Below the pieces are notes generated by a model that saw nothing but the letters and a program-made list of their open reading frames with translations, did no database searches and was not told where the DNA came from. This document shows, one piece after another, positions 1 to 9,810 of a stretch of 64,000 bases of DNA (position 1 is its first letter; every line of letters begins with the position of its first letter). The DNA is taken from assembly GCA_049841135.1 (NCBI GenBank), contig JASGHK010000002.1, forward strand, positions 1,054,001 through 1,118,000, in the 5' to 3' direction. The position numbers and the translations under genes were made by a program. This DNA comes from JACRCT01 sp049841135. GTDB lineage: Bacteria > Myxococcota > Myxococcia > Myxococcales > UBA5297.

Positions 1-1
1 G

Positions 2-592
2 GAGATGATCCCGGTCGACCAGTCCGCGGTGCTCAAGGCGTTCAACGCGGGCCGCATCCCGCCGTCGGCGATGGACAAGGCGCTGGACTGGGGTGAGACG
101 TGGGGCTTCCCCTTCCCGCTCTACCAGCCGCTCTTCGAGGCCGCGCGGCGCTACCAGCTCCCGGTCGTGGCGCTCAACGTCCCGAAGATGGCCGCGTTCC
201 TGGTCGCCCGCCACGCGGCGCAGCCGGAGGACCTGCGTCCCAAGGTCTTCTCGGCGGTGCCGACCATCCCGCCCTCGCCGCTGCAGCGAAAGGAGCTGGA
301 GGAGGAGTTCCTGGCCCACGGCGGCAAGCTGAGCGACGAGACCGACTTCGAGCACTTCGCGCTGGTGCAGGCGATGTGGGACACGAAGATGGCGATGGAG
401 GCGCTGCGCGCCACGCAGGTCCTGCAGCGGCCGGTGGTGATCATCGCCGGTGCCGGTCACGTCGAGTCGCTGGGCATCCCCTACCGGCTGCAGGTGCTGG
501 CGCAGCAGCTCAAGGTGCTCGCCATCCAGCCCTGGCGCGGCGGACCGGTGCCGGGGAACGATGCGGACGCCTACTTCTACTGTCCGAAGTAA
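2..592 (+). CDS. ChaN-like (Tiki/haem-binding uptake superfamily) protein, 5' partial
   Basis: The reading frame is open to the left edge of the window, so the N-terminus is missing and the ATG at 5 is probably internal. The visible 196 codons look like the C-terminal two thirds of a ChaN-type domain (PF04187). Features are an alternating alpha/beta pattern, a WGFPFPLYQPLFEAAR segment, ALNVPK, a helix AMWDTKMAMEAL, and a final strand VVIIAGAGHVESLGIPYRL with the glycine/histidine strand end typical of the family. Family members are often lipoproteins that bind haem or are related to Tiki peptidases. Any signal or lipobox would lie outside the window. No downstream partner is on the same strand. 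The family call is from remembered motifs and is moderately firm; the substrate is unknown. Confidence 0.7.
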   Translation, partial: EMIPVDQSAVLKAFNAGRIPPSAMDKALDWGETWGFPFPLYQPLFEAARRYQLPVVALNVPKMAAFLVARHAAQPEDLRPKVFSAVPTIPPSPLQRKELEEEFLAHGGKLSDETDFEHFALVQAMWDTKMAMEALRATQVLQRPVVIIAGAGHVESLGIPYRLQVLAQQLKVLAIQPWRGGPVPGNDADAYFYCPK

Positions 593-623
593 GCGGCCCT
601 CCCCTGCCACTTCGGGGCTCCAG

Positions 624-1334
624 CTAGAACCGCCGCGCCCTCGGCGTCAGGTCCGGCAGCGGCGCCTCCGGCGGCAGCGAGGAGTCGACGAGCTGCATGA
701 CGAACTTCGCCACGCCCTCGGGCCCAGGGCTGTCGAGGACGACGTCCGCGCGGGTGCGCGCCTCCGGCACCGCGTCGGCCACCGCGACGCCCAGGCCGCA
801 TCCGGAGAGCATCGGCACGTCGTTCTCCGCGTCACCGAACGCCACCGCCTCGCCCTCGGAGACCCCCAGGCTCGCCAGCGCGTGCGAGAGGCCCGAGGCC
901 TTGGAGACCGAGATGGGCAGCACCATCGCCGCGTCGCGGTTGCGGACGATGCGCGAGTCGATCTTCAGCTCGTTGCAAATCTCCCGGGCCAGCTCCTCGT
1001 GCTTGCCCTCGAGCGCGACCTGGACGAGCCCGCGGACCGTGTCCACGCCGTGGCGCGTCAGCTCCGCGTCCAGCCGCTCGTCCACCGGGTCCGCCAGAGG
1101 CACCGGCGTGCCGCCAGGACGGTAGAGGACGCCGCCGTTCTCCAGCACCAGCCGGTCGAACAGATTGCCGGCGTTGGGCAGGTCGCGCACCAGGTCGGCC
1201 CAGGAGCGCCCGGTGACCAGCACCTGGGCGAAGCCGGCGTGCTTCGCGGCCTCGAGCGCCAGCCGCATGGGCTCGGGCACGAGCCCTCCGCGGGCGATGG
1301 TGCCGTCGTAATCGAAAGCCAGGACGCTGGGCAT
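624..1334 (-). CDS. HAD superfamily (Cof-like) phosphatase
   Basis: A 236-residue HAD hydrolase, expected to act on a small phosphorylated metabolite in the cytoplasm. Motif I is DYDGT close to the N-terminus, motif II the T-G-R of VLVTGRSW, and motif IV is GDAENDVPML (GDxxND), which coordinates Mg2+. The spacing fits a Cof/sucrose-phosphate-phosphatase-like C2 cap. The frame stays open to 1358, but I chose the ATG at 1334 because a GAGGGA Shine-Dalgarno sits about 8 nt upstream and the first motif then falls at the usual position. It lies downstream of dinB on the same strand with about 60 nt between them, so it may be the last gene of a kinase-dinB-HAD transcript. The substrate cannot be inferred. 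Confidence 0.88.
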   Translation of the reverse strand: MPSVLAFDYDGTIARGGLVPEPMRLALEAAKHAGFAQVLVTGRSWADLVRDLPNAGNLFDRLVLENGGVLYRPGGTPVPLADPVDERLDAELTRHGVDTVRGLVQVALEGKHEELAREICNELKIDSRIVRNRDAAMVLPISVSKASGLSHALASLGVSEGEAVAFGDAENDVPMLSGCGLGVAVADAVPEARTRADVVLDSPGPEGVAKFVMQLVDSSLPPEAPLPDLTPRARRF

Positions 1335-1395
1335 CCCCGTTTCCCTCATGACCGGCATCGAACCCGGCCGCTGACGACAGAGTATCCCTGGATCT

Positions 1396-2640
1396 TCAGC
1401 CCTGCTTCTTCTTGGCGGCGTCGGCGTCGAGCCGAGAGGCGCCTAGTGAACGTCGGTCCTCCTCCTCGTCGTCCGCGCGGTCGTCCTGCCGGGCGAGGTC
1501 CGCGGTGGTGACCGCCTGCGTTCCGTACTTCCTGGCGATCTTGTCGAGCGCGGCGTTGAGCTTCTCGTGGCGCGCGGGCGCCGCGGGCGCGAACAGGCCC
1601 AGCTGCAGCGAGCCCCCGCCCGTCGTCAGCTCCTGGCCCGAGACGCCGGTCAAGCGGATGGAGCGGCCGCGCTGAACCCGGGCGAACAGGGCCAGCGCCT
1701 CTCGGTAGAGCCGCTGCCCGTCGTCGGTGGCCGCGTCGAGCGTCATCCGCCGGGTGATGGTCTCGAAGTCGGCGAACTTGATCTTGAGCTGCACGACCCG
1801 CGCCTTCACGCCCGCTCGCCGCAAGCGCCGGCCGACCCGCAAGGCTTGTGAATGGATGTGGATCTTGAGCGCCTCGGTGTCGTCCAGGTCCTCCTCGAAG
1901 GTGTCCTCGGCGCCCATGCTCTTGGCGTCGCGGTCGGGGACGACCACCCGGTCGTCGATGCCCTGGCTCAGCTGCCAGAAGTGCCGGCCCAGCGAGCCCA
2001 GCCGCCGCTCGAGCCACTCCGGGTCGTGCTCGGCGATCTGCCCGATGGTGCGCAGGCCGAGCCCGGCGAGCGTCTCCTCGGTGCGCGGGCCGACGCCCCA
2101 CAGCCGCGAGACCGGCAGCGGCGCGAGGAAGGCGCGGGTCTGGTCCGCCGGGACCTCGCGCTGACCGTTGGGCTTGGCGACGTCGCTGGCGATCTTCGCG
2201 ACGAACTTGCAGGAGGCGATGCCCGCCGAGGCCGGCAGGCTCAGCTCGCGGGCGATGCGCGCCCGGAGGTCGGCGGCGATCTTGGCCGGAGGCCCGAAGA
2301 GCCCGGTGGAGCCGGTGACGTCGAGGAAGGCCTCGTCCAGCGAGAGCGGCTCGACCAGCGGGGTGACCGCCTCGAAGAAGGAGAAGACCTTGTCGCTGGC
2401 CTCGGCGTAGGCCTTGAACCGCGGCGGCACGACGATGGCGTGCGGCGCGAGCTTGACGGCGCGGGCCATGGGGATGGCGCTGCGCACCCCGAACTTGCGG
2501 ACCTCGTAGGAGGCGGCGAGCACCACCCCGCGCCGCAGGTGCCCGCCGACGATGACCGGCTTGCCGCGCAGCTTGGGGTCGTCGCGCTGCTCGACCGACG
2601 CGTAGAAGGCGTCCATGTCGATGTGGATGATGGCGGTCAC
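1396..2640 (-). CDS. dinB: DNA polymerase IV (Y-family translesion polymerase)
   Basis: A 414-residue Y-family polymerase that copies past damaged template bases. The N-terminus carries the catalytic D-M-D-A-F-Y-A-S-V-E-Q motif, followed by the steric-gate and finger region, and SLDEAFLDVT with the second carboxylate pair. The thumb HhH segment (LWGVGPRTEETLAGLGLRTIG) and the little-finger domain follow. A QLGLF motif near the C-terminus fits the beta-clamp binding consensus QLxLF. It is about 60 residues longer than E. coli Pol IV, mostly in a charged C-terminal tail. Translation starts at GTG. The gene begins 21 nt after the stop of the upstream kinase gene, suggesting co-transcription. No LexA-type box was recognised. 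Confidence 0.97.
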   Translation of the reverse strand: MTAIIHIDMDAFYASVEQRDDPKLRGKPVIVGGHLRRGVVLAASYEVRKFGVRSAIPMARAVKLAPHAIVVPPRFKAYAEASDKVFSFFEAVTPLVEPLSLDEAFLDVTGSTGLFGPPAKIAADLRARIARELSLPASAGIASCKFVAKIASDVAKPNGQREVPADQTRAFLAPLPVSRLWGVGPRTEETLAGLGLRTIGQIAEHDPEWLERRLGSLGRHFWQLSQGIDDRVVVPDRDAKSMGAEDTFEEDLDDTEALKIHIHSQALRVGRRLRRAGVKARVVQLKIKFADFETITRRMTLDAATDDGQRLYREALALFARVQRGRSIRLTGVSGQELTTGGGSLQLGLFAPAAPARHEKLNAALDKIARKYGTQAVTTADLARQDDRADDEEEDRRSLGASRLDADAAKKKQG

Positions 2641-2661
2641 GGGCCCATGCCTCTTGCCTGA

Positions 2662-4416
<1,755 letters not shown>

Positions 4417-4508
4417 GGGTGGAGCGTACGCAATGTCAGGCGATCGCCGTTAGTCGATAGTTCGTCGAGCTGGCGCTCGTTTCGCGGCCGGCCCACGGGT
4501 GGAACCGG

Positions 4509-4561
4509 CCCGGTCACTGCACGGGGCCCTACCATCCCCGACGCGCTTACGCTTGCGGCTC
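4509..4561. repeat. Direct repeat copy A (pair with 4655-4707)
   Basis: Two blocks, CCCGGTCACTGC and a 25-bp block (4537-4561), recur exactly at 4655-4666 and 4683-4707 with the same 16-nt spacing but an unrelated spacer sequence. This copy lies in the gap upstream of the kinase gene. No ORF or terminator is evident inside it. Confidence 0.85.
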
Positions 4562-4654
4562 TTCGGGACGGTATGTCGTCGTTCACCGACAGCGCGGCTA
4601 CTGCTCGCGCGTGGCGCGAGAGGCGAGGTCGTCAGGGGGCGTTGCTCGAGGCGA

Positions 4655-4707
4655 CCCGGTCACTGCCCAGGGCATCAGGAGGCCCGACGCGCTTACGCTT
4701 GCGGCTC
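4655..4707. repeat. Direct repeat copy B, overlapping the uspA-like stop codon
   Basis: This copy has the same two conserved blocks and 16-nt spacing as 4509-4561. Its 25-bp block ends inside the stop codon (4706-4708) of the universal stress protein gene. The 146-bp offset between copies looks like a local duplication or two insertions of a small repeat. The rest of the 4417-4705 gap shows no gene. Confidence 0.85.
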
Positions 4708-5185
4708 AGTGCACCGGCGCTTCGGCTTCCACCGTCCGCTCGCGGTTGGGCCGCACCGTCAGCACCGGACACGGCGCGTGCCGCACCACTTTCTCCGCCA
4801 CCGAGCCGATGAAGACCCGCGCCAGCGCCGTCCGCCCGTGCGTCCCCATCACCACCAGGTCGCAGTCCAGCTTCTCGGCGAACCGCAGGATCTCCGCGTA
4901 CGGCGTGCCCATCGCCGTGTGCGTGCTCACGTCCGCGGCCCCCGCCTTCATCGCCTCCGCCTTCCACTCGGTCAGCGACTTGAGCACCATGTCCACCAGC
5001 TGCTGCAGCACCTCGTCCCCCGCCAGGAACGTCGCCTCGGGGAAGCTCACGCCGGGCGCCTGGTAGACGTGCAGCAAGAGCAGCTCGGCGCCGTGCTCCT
5101 TGGCGAGCTGCGCGGCCACCTGCATCGCGCGCCGCGAAGGCTCCGAGAAGTCCACCGGACAAAGGATCCTGTGCCACTCGAGCAT
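4706..5185 (-). CDS. Universal stress protein (UspA family)
   Basis: A 159-residue single-domain Usp protein of the usual length. It starts MLEWHRILCPVDFSEPSRRA, with the nucleotide-binding Asp after the first strand. It ends in the ATP-binding signature G-T-H-G-R-T-A-L-A-R-V-F-I-G-S-V-A-E-K-V and PCPVLTVRP, the G2xG9G(S) pattern of ATP-binding Usps. Start ATG 5185 has an AGGAGGT Shine-Dalgarno 5 nt upstream. The much longer open frame reaching 6112 is an antisense shadow of the glycosyltransferase. It is divergent from the TreT-like gene, with 75 nt between start codons. The direct repeat at 4683-4707 forms its 3' end. Confidence 0.95.
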   Translation of the reverse strand: MLEWHRILCPVDFSEPSRRAMQVAAQLAKEHGAELLLLHVYQAPGVSFPEATFLAGDEVLQQLVDMVLKSLTEWKAEAMKAGAADVSTHTAMGTPYAEILRFAEKLDCDLVVMGTHGRTALARVFIGSVAEKVVRHAPCPVLTVRPNRERTVEAEAPVH

Positions 5186-5260
5186 GGCCCACCTCCTGCC
5201 CAAGCTGGGCGCCGCCCGCCCGCCTGCGCCAGCCCCGGCTCGGGGGGATGGCGCGCGCCG

Positions 5261-6820
5261 ATGGCCCACCCCACGCTTGCCCGGGAGACGTGCGTGCCCG
5301 CGACCGTTCGTGAGATCACCGTGCGCCGCACGGCCGGCCTGGACGCCTACCGGAGCGTCTCCGGGGTCGAGCTGCTGCTCGGCGAGCTTTCCTCCCTGGG
5401 CGCCCGCCTCTTCCGAGCGCTGGGCCCGCGCCGCGTCTGGATGCTCAACTCCACCGCCAGCGGCGGCGGCGTGGCGGAGATGATGCCCAAGCTGTGCGCT
5501 CTCCTGAACGGCCTGGGCATCGACGCGCGCTGGCTGGTGCTCGAGCCGGACGACCCGGCGTTCTTCCGGGTGACCAAGGCGCTGCACAACCTGCTGCACG
5601 GCGAGCCCGGGCTCGAGGACCTCGCCGCCGCTCGCGCGGTCTACGACCGGGTCAGCCGCGAGGCCGCCCTCCGCCTCAAGGAGCGCGTCGTCAGCGACGA
5701 CCTCCTCGTCGTGCACGACCCGCAGCCGGCGGGCGCCGGGGCGCTGGTCGCCGCCGAGCACCGGCCCGAGCTGGTCTGGCGCTCGCACATCGGCCTGCCC
5801 TACGCGAACGACGCCACGCGGCGCGGCTGGGCCTTCCTGCACGACTACCTCGCGCCGTACCGCAAGCTCATCTTCTCCGCCGAGAGCTACATCCCCGAGG
5901 AGCACCAGCGGCGCAGCGCCGTGCTCCACCCGGGCATCGACCCCTTGAGCCACAAGAACCGCGAGCTGCGCCCTTACAAGCTGGTGGGCATCCTGCGCGC
6001 AGCCGGCCTGCTCGAGGGACCGCCCGTCCCGCCCTGGGCGCACTTCGAGGCCCTGGCCAGCCGCTACGAGTCCGGCCGATGGGTCCAGTCGCCCATCCCC
6101 GGCCTGCTGCACGGTCCCGTCCTGCTCCAGGTCTCACGCTTCGACCGGCTCAAGGGCTTCCAGCACCTCATCCCCGCCTTCGAGCGCCTGTTGGACCAGG
6201 GTCCGGCCCTCAGCCAGCGCCTGAAGGTCGACACCGAGCGCGCCCAGAGCGAGCTGGGCTGCGTTCAGCTGGTGCTCGCCGGCCCCGACCCCGAAGGCGT
6301 CTGCGACGACCCCGAAGCCGCGCAGGTCCTCGACGAGCTGTGCGCGCGGCACCGGAGCCTGCCCGCGCCGCTCGCCGCGCGGGTTCACCTCGTCCGCCTG
6401 CCCATGGTCGACGTGCGCCAGAACGCGCTGGCGGTCAACGCCCTGCAGCGGCTGGCCGCGGCGGCGGTGCAGAACTCGCTCAAGGAGGGCTTCGGGTTGA
6501 CCGTGTCCGAGGCGCTCTGGAAGCGCACCCCGGTCATCGCCTCGAACATCGGCGGCCTGGGCGTGCAGATCCGCGCGGGAACCGACGGCCTGCTGGTCAA
6601 CGATCCCACCGACGCCGCGGAGATCGCCGAGGCGATGCTGGTGATGCTGGCCTACCCCAAGGAGGCGGAGCGCATGGCCTGCGCAGGCCAGGTCCGCGTG
6701 CGCGACCACTTCCTCGTCCTGACGCAGCTGCGGCGCTGGCTGGAGGAGCTGCTCGAGCTGACGCGGGCGCCGGCCCAAGCCGAGTCCGAAGGGCTGACGG
6801 CGCCCGCCCAGCTGCACTGA
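5261..6820 (+). CDS. GT4 glycosyltransferase, trehalose synthase (TreT)-like
   Basis: A 519-residue family 4 glycosyltransferase with two Rossmann domains. The N-terminal half has WMLNSTASGGGVAEMMP, VVHDPQPAG and WRSHIGLPY, which closely match trehalose glycosyltransferring synthases joining NDP-glucose and glucose. The C-terminal half has the donor-site run QNSLKEGFGLTVSEALWKRTPVIAS, where the EGFGLTVSE glutamates bind the nucleotide sugar. It is about 100 residues longer than archaeal TreT; the extra length lies around 5950-6120. The open frame extends left to 4499, but homology begins only after the ATG at 5261, and the upstream part overlaps uspA and a repeat. Trehalose synthesis next to a stress protein suggests an osmotic or desiccation role by inference. 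Confidence 0.88.
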   Translation: MAHPTLARETCVPATVREITVRRTAGLDAYRSVSGVELLLGELSSLGARLFRALGPRRVWMLNSTASGGGVAEMMPKLCALLNGLGIDARWLVLEPDDPAFFRVTKALHNLLHGEPGLEDLAAARAVYDRVSREAALRLKERVVSDDLLVVHDPQPAGAGALVAAEHRPELVWRSHIGLPYANDATRRGWAFLHDYLAPYRKLIFSAESYIPEEHQRRSAVLHPGIDPLSHKNRELRPYKLVGILRAAGLLEGPPVPPWAHFEALASRYESGRWVQSPIPGLLHGPVLLQVSRFDRLKGFQHLIPAFERLLDQGPALSQRLKVDTERAQSELGCVQLVLAGPDPEGVCDDPEAAQVLDELCARHRSLPAPLAARVHLVRLPMVDVRQNALAVNALQRLAAAAVQNSLKEGFGLTVSEALWKRTPVIASNIGGLGVQIRAGTDGLLVNDPTDAAEIAEAMLVMLAYPKEAERMACAGQVRVRDHFLVLTQLRRWLEELLELTRAPAQAESEGLTAPAQLH

Positions 6821-6832
6821 CGGCGCGTGCGC

Positions 6833-7021
6833 CTACTTGCCGGGGGTCGCGCTGCTCAGCTGGCGCCAGAGGAAGTCGGTCTCGAGCGGCGACAGGTCGA
6901 AGCGCTGCGCCGCCTCGTCGATCACCTTGGCGAGCTTGAGCGAGGGGTTGGCCTGGCGCTGCTCGCTGATCCAGCGGATGGCGCGGCGAATCCCTTCCCC
7001 ATCGGTCTCGAGCTCGGACAC
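6833..7021 (-). CDS. Small hypothetical protein
   Basis: A 62-residue acidic helical protein (SELETDGEGIRRAIRWISEQRQ...). The frame extends to a TTG at 7048, but GTG 7021 is preferred because a perfect AGGAGGG lies 7 nt before it. No cysteines, signal peptide or membrane segment. It is convergent with the glycosyltransferase gene (12 nt apart). No family recognised. Codon use and the strong ribosome site argue it is real. Confidence 0.6.
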   Translation of the reverse strand: MSELETDGEGIRRAIRWISEQRQANPSLKLAKVIDEAAQRFDLSPLETDFLWRQLSSATPGK

Positions 7022-7108
7022 TGAGAATCCCTCCTGACCCTTTGCCAATTAGCATCCACGCCGACTGTCTTCAACGGACTCGCCCTTCACTGGCCGTCGA
7101 AGATCCGG

Positions 7109-7137
7109 TGCGACACGGCGTCCAATGGGTCTATAAA
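7109..7137 (+). promoter_or_regulatory. Possible promoter of the FKBP gene
   Basis: TATAAA at 7132-7137 is the only AT-rich hexamer in this 150-bp gap and lies 63 nt before the ATG at 7201. The matching -35 (TGCGAC, 17 nt upstream) is weak, so only the -10 is convincing. Confidence 0.4.
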
Positions 7138-7200
7138 GGCGCCCGCACTGAAGACTGCTGACCCGAAGTCGTGGTCCCACCCGAGAGGAAATAGAGAGCC

Positions 7201-7905
7201 ATGAGCATCTCCATCGCCGTCCTCGCCGCCACGCTCTGCGCCGCGGCCCCCGCCCCCGCCGCACCCGCCGCGAACGACCTGAAGACCGAGGACGAGAAGA
7301 GCCTCTACGTGCTGGGCTACATGCAGGGCCAGCGGCTCTCGGTGTTCTCGCTGTCGAAGGCGGAGCTGGAGATCGTCAAGCGCGGCATCACCGACGCCAT
7401 CGTCGGCACCAAGCCCGCCGTCCAGCCCGACCCCCAGGTCTACGGCCCGAAGATCGACGCCATGGTCAAGAGCCGCGTCAGCCAGAGGGCCGTGACCGAG
7501 AAGGCCAAGGGCAAGGAGTTCGCCGACTCGGTCGCCAAGGAGCCAGGCGCCCAGAAGCTGCCCTCCGGGCTCGTGTACAAGGACCTGAAGGCCGGCACCG
7601 GGCCGTCGCCCAAGGCCACCGACACCGTCAAGGTGCACTACAAGGGCACGCTCATCGACGGCACCAAGTTCGACAGCTCCTACGACCGCAACGAGCCGAC
7701 CGAGTTCCCGCTCAACGGCGTCATCAAGTGCTGGACCGAGGGCGTGCAGAAGATGAAGGTCGGCGGCAAGGCCCAGCTGGTCTGCCCGTCCGACATCGCC
7801 TACGGCGACATGGGCAGCCCCCCCAAGATCCCGGGCGGCGCCACGCTGGTCTTCGAGGTCGAGCTGATCGAGGTCAAGGCGGCGGCCGCTCCGGCAGGCA
7901 AGTAG
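7201..7905 (+). CDS. Secreted FKBP-type peptidyl-prolyl isomerase (FkpA/Mip-like)
   Basis: A 234-residue periplasmic folding catalyst that speeds cis-trans isomerisation of prolyl bonds. A signal peptide (about residues 1-20, Ala/Pro rich, no lipobox) is followed by an FKBP_N helical dimerisation region (EKSLYVLGYMQGQRLSVFSL...). The FKBP_C domain starts near residue 118: VKVHYKGTLIDGTKFDSSYDR, VIKCWTEGVQKMKVGGKAQL, IAYGDMGSPPKIPGGATLVFEVEL. Key aromatic and Asp positions of the active site (Y, F-D, W, Y, F) are present. Length matches FkpA/Mip. The ribosome site GAGAGGAAA is upstream. It stands alone between convergent and unrelated genes. Confidence 0.96.
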   Translation: MSISIAVLAATLCAAAPAPAAPAANDLKTEDEKSLYVLGYMQGQRLSVFSLSKAELEIVKRGITDAIVGTKPAVQPDPQVYGPKIDAMVKSRVSQRAVTEKAKGKEFADSVAKEPGAQKLPSGLVYKDLKAGTGPSPKATDTVKVHYKGTLIDGTKFDSSYDRNEPTEFPLNGVIKCWTEGVQKMKVGGKAQLVCPSDIAYGDMGSPPKIPGGATLVFEVELIEVKAAAAPAGK

Positions 7906-7939
7906 CCTCGACGGAAGCCGGGCGCATTCGTGAAGCAGG

Positions 7940-7971
7940 CGACGAGCCGGTCCCCATGGGCCGGCTCGTCG
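7940..7971 (+). terminator. Inverted repeat, probable FKBP terminator
   Basis: Perfect 11-bp stem (7940-7950 with 7961-7971) and a 10-nt loop 35 nt after the FKBP stop. The following T content is poor, so termination may be weak. The rest of the 385-bp gap 7906-8290 holds a possible promoter and the structured leader described separately. No gene was seen in it. Confidence 0.55.
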
Positions 7972-8100
7972 TCGTTCGGGCTGTGGGATTTCCTGACACA
8001 CGCGTCGCGACTTCCGGCGAACCGGCCGGGCGCCAGACCACGCAACGGCCCGTTTTTCCAGCGCTAAGACATGCTGGCACGCCGGGTGAAACCCCGTGGG

Positions 8101-8128
8101 TTGACTGGATTGGCTGATGTGGTAGCAA
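8101..8128 (+). promoter_or_regulatory. Possible sigma-70-type promoter for ino1
   Basis: TTGACT (8101-8106), a 16-nt spacer and TAGCAA (8123-8128). It would place the transcript start just before the hairpins of the ino1 leader. The -10 match is only 3 of 6. Confidence 0.35.
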
Positions 8129-8266
8129 GCAGCCACTTGCTAGCCGCCTCGAAGCCTGGGGCGGTCAGGGTCCGGGCGGGGAAAGCCCACCCGGGGCAGT
8201 AACGACAGACGTCTTGGACCGTTGACGGCGCCGGGGCGCAAGGGCGGATAGGCCCAGCGCCCCTGG
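8123..8266 (+). promoter_or_regulatory. Structured 5' leader of ino1
   Basis: Four potential helices lie in 144 nt directly before the inositol synthase gene. They are TAGCAAG/CTTGCTA (8123-8129 with 8136-8142), CCGGGCGGG/CCCACCCGG (8172-8180 with 8186-8194, GAAAG loop, one C-A mismatch), GGTCC/GGACC closing that region (8169-8173 with 8216-8220), and GGGGCGC/GCGCCCC with an inner GGGC/GCCC (8233-8239 with 8257-8263). It matches no riboswitch consensus I can recall. It could be a regulatory RNA or simply GC-rich chance pairing. Confidence 0.4.
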
Positions 8267-8290
8267 TGTCGTCTTTCTACGAGGTAGCCG

Positions 8291-9621
8291 ATGGTGACGA
8301 AGAGCAAGCCGGATGGGAAGTTGGCGATCCTGATGCCCGGACTGGGCGCTGTGGCGACGACCTTCATGGCCGGCGTGGAGCTGGCGCGCAAGGGCAAGTG
8401 CCCCGCGATCGGCTCGGTGACGCAGCTGGGCACCGCGCGCATCGGCAAGCGCGACGAGCACAAGTACGTCAAGATCAACGAGCTGGTGCCGCTGGCCACG
8501 CTCGACGACCTGGTCTTCGGCGCCTGGGACATCATCCCCGAGACCGCGGCCGAGGTGGCCGAGCGCTCGGGCGTGCTCAACCGCCAGCACCTCGAAGAGA
8601 TCAAGCCGTTCTTCTCGACCATCAAGCCGAAGAAGGCCGTCTACGCCGCCAACCTGGTCAAGAACATCAAGGGCACGCACTTCAAGGACCTGAAGACGAC
8701 CCGCGAGAAGATCGAGGCGCTGCGCCAGGACATCCGCGACTTCAAGAAGGAGGACTCGGCGCCAAGCGCGCGGTGGTGATGTACACCGGCTCGACCGAGG
8801 CCTACATCGACTACAGCCCGCTGGGCACGACGCTGGCCGACCTCGAGAAGGCCATCGACCGCAGCGACGCCGCCTTCACCCCGACCATGATGTACGGCTA
8901 CGCGGCCATCATGGAGGGCGCGCCGTTCGTCAACTGCACCCCGAACGTCTCCTCCGAGCTGCCCGGGATGCAGGAGCTCGCCCGCCAGAAGGGCGTTCCG
9001 CTCGCCGGCAAGGACCTGAAGACCGGCCAGACGATGCTCAAGACGGTGCTGGCGCCCGCGCTCAAGGCCCGCATGCTCGGCCTCAACGGCTGGTACTCCA
9101 CCAACATCCTGGGCAACCGCGACGGCGAGGTCCTCGAGGATCCGGGCTCGTTCAAGAGCAAGGAGAAGACCAAGTCGCAGGTGCTCGACACCATCCTCGA
9201 GCGCGACCTGTACCCGGACCTCTACTCCAAGTACTCGCACAAGGTGTCGATCCACTACTACCCGCCCCGCGGCGACGACAAGGAGAGCTGGGACAACATC
9301 GACATCTTCGGGTGGATGAACTACCCGATGCAGATCAAGGTCAACTTCCTCTGCCGCGACTCCATCCTCGCCGCCCCGCTGTGCCTGGACCTGGCGCTCT
9401 TCGCCGACCTCGCCAGCCGCATCGAGTGGAAGGGCATCCAGGAGTGGATGTCGCTCTTCTTCAAGCAGCCCATCGTCAAGGAAGGGCTCGAGGTCGAGAA
9501 CGACCTGTTCATCCAGCAGACCAAGCTCAAGAACACCCTGCGCGCCATCGCCGGCGAGGAGCTGATCACGCACCTCGGCCTCGACTACTACGGCGACGAC
9601 CTGCCGCTGCCCAAGAAGTAG
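8291..9621 (+). CDS. ino1: Inositol-3-phosphate synthase (frameshifted)
   Basis: NAD-dependent conversion of glucose-6-phosphate to 1L-myo-inositol 3-phosphate, the entry step to inositol lipids. The first part (8291 to about 8758) has the NAD-binding start KLAILMPGLGAVATTFMAGVE. The second part carries YTGSTEAYIDYSPLG, NCTPN, the catalytic-core LAGKDLKTGQTMLKTVLAPALKARML and a GWYSTNILGNRDG segment. The frame changes from 2 to 1 at about 8755-8765, equal to one missing base. Restoring it gives a 443-residue protein of normal length with no motif lost. Start ATG 8291 has GAGGT 5 nt upstream. A strong hairpin follows the stop. It is the first gene of the inferred inositol-lipid locus. Confidence 0.93.
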
Positions 9622-9657
9622 CCGCCGGAAGCAGTACGCGCCGGTAACGAAGGACCT

Positions 9658-9692
9658 GGCGGGGCGGCCTGAAGCACTCGGGCCGCCCCGCC
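9658..9692 (+). terminator. Hairpin after ino1
   Basis: Perfect 12-bp GC stem (9658-9669 with 9681-9692), 11-nt loop, 36 nt past the ino1 stop. There is no U-tract, so it may act as a Rho-linked or processing hairpin. It would separate ino1 from the MlaC-like gene. Confidence 0.6.
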
Positions 9693-9810
9693 GTCGAACA
9701 AGCGGGCGCCCGCCCAACCGACGTCGGAGTGCATTCCGGGCGACCTACGCACCCGAAGGTCCGCTAGGATTCGCGGGACGTACCGACGAGCCATCGAGGA
9801 GAGGCCCGAC

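Noticed and set aside
1340..1385. TTCGA-containing segment resembling a tRNA T-arm
   Set aside because: The five-base T stem fails to pair at its third position and no acceptor or anticodon arm follows.
4499..5260. Long upstream extension of the trehalose synthase frame
   Set aside because: It overlaps the uspA gene on the other strand and the direct repeats, has no family similarity, and the conserved protein begins at 5261.
8169..8220. ino1 leader as a known c-di-GMP or cobalamin riboswitch
   Set aside because: None of the conserved loop sequences of those classes is present.
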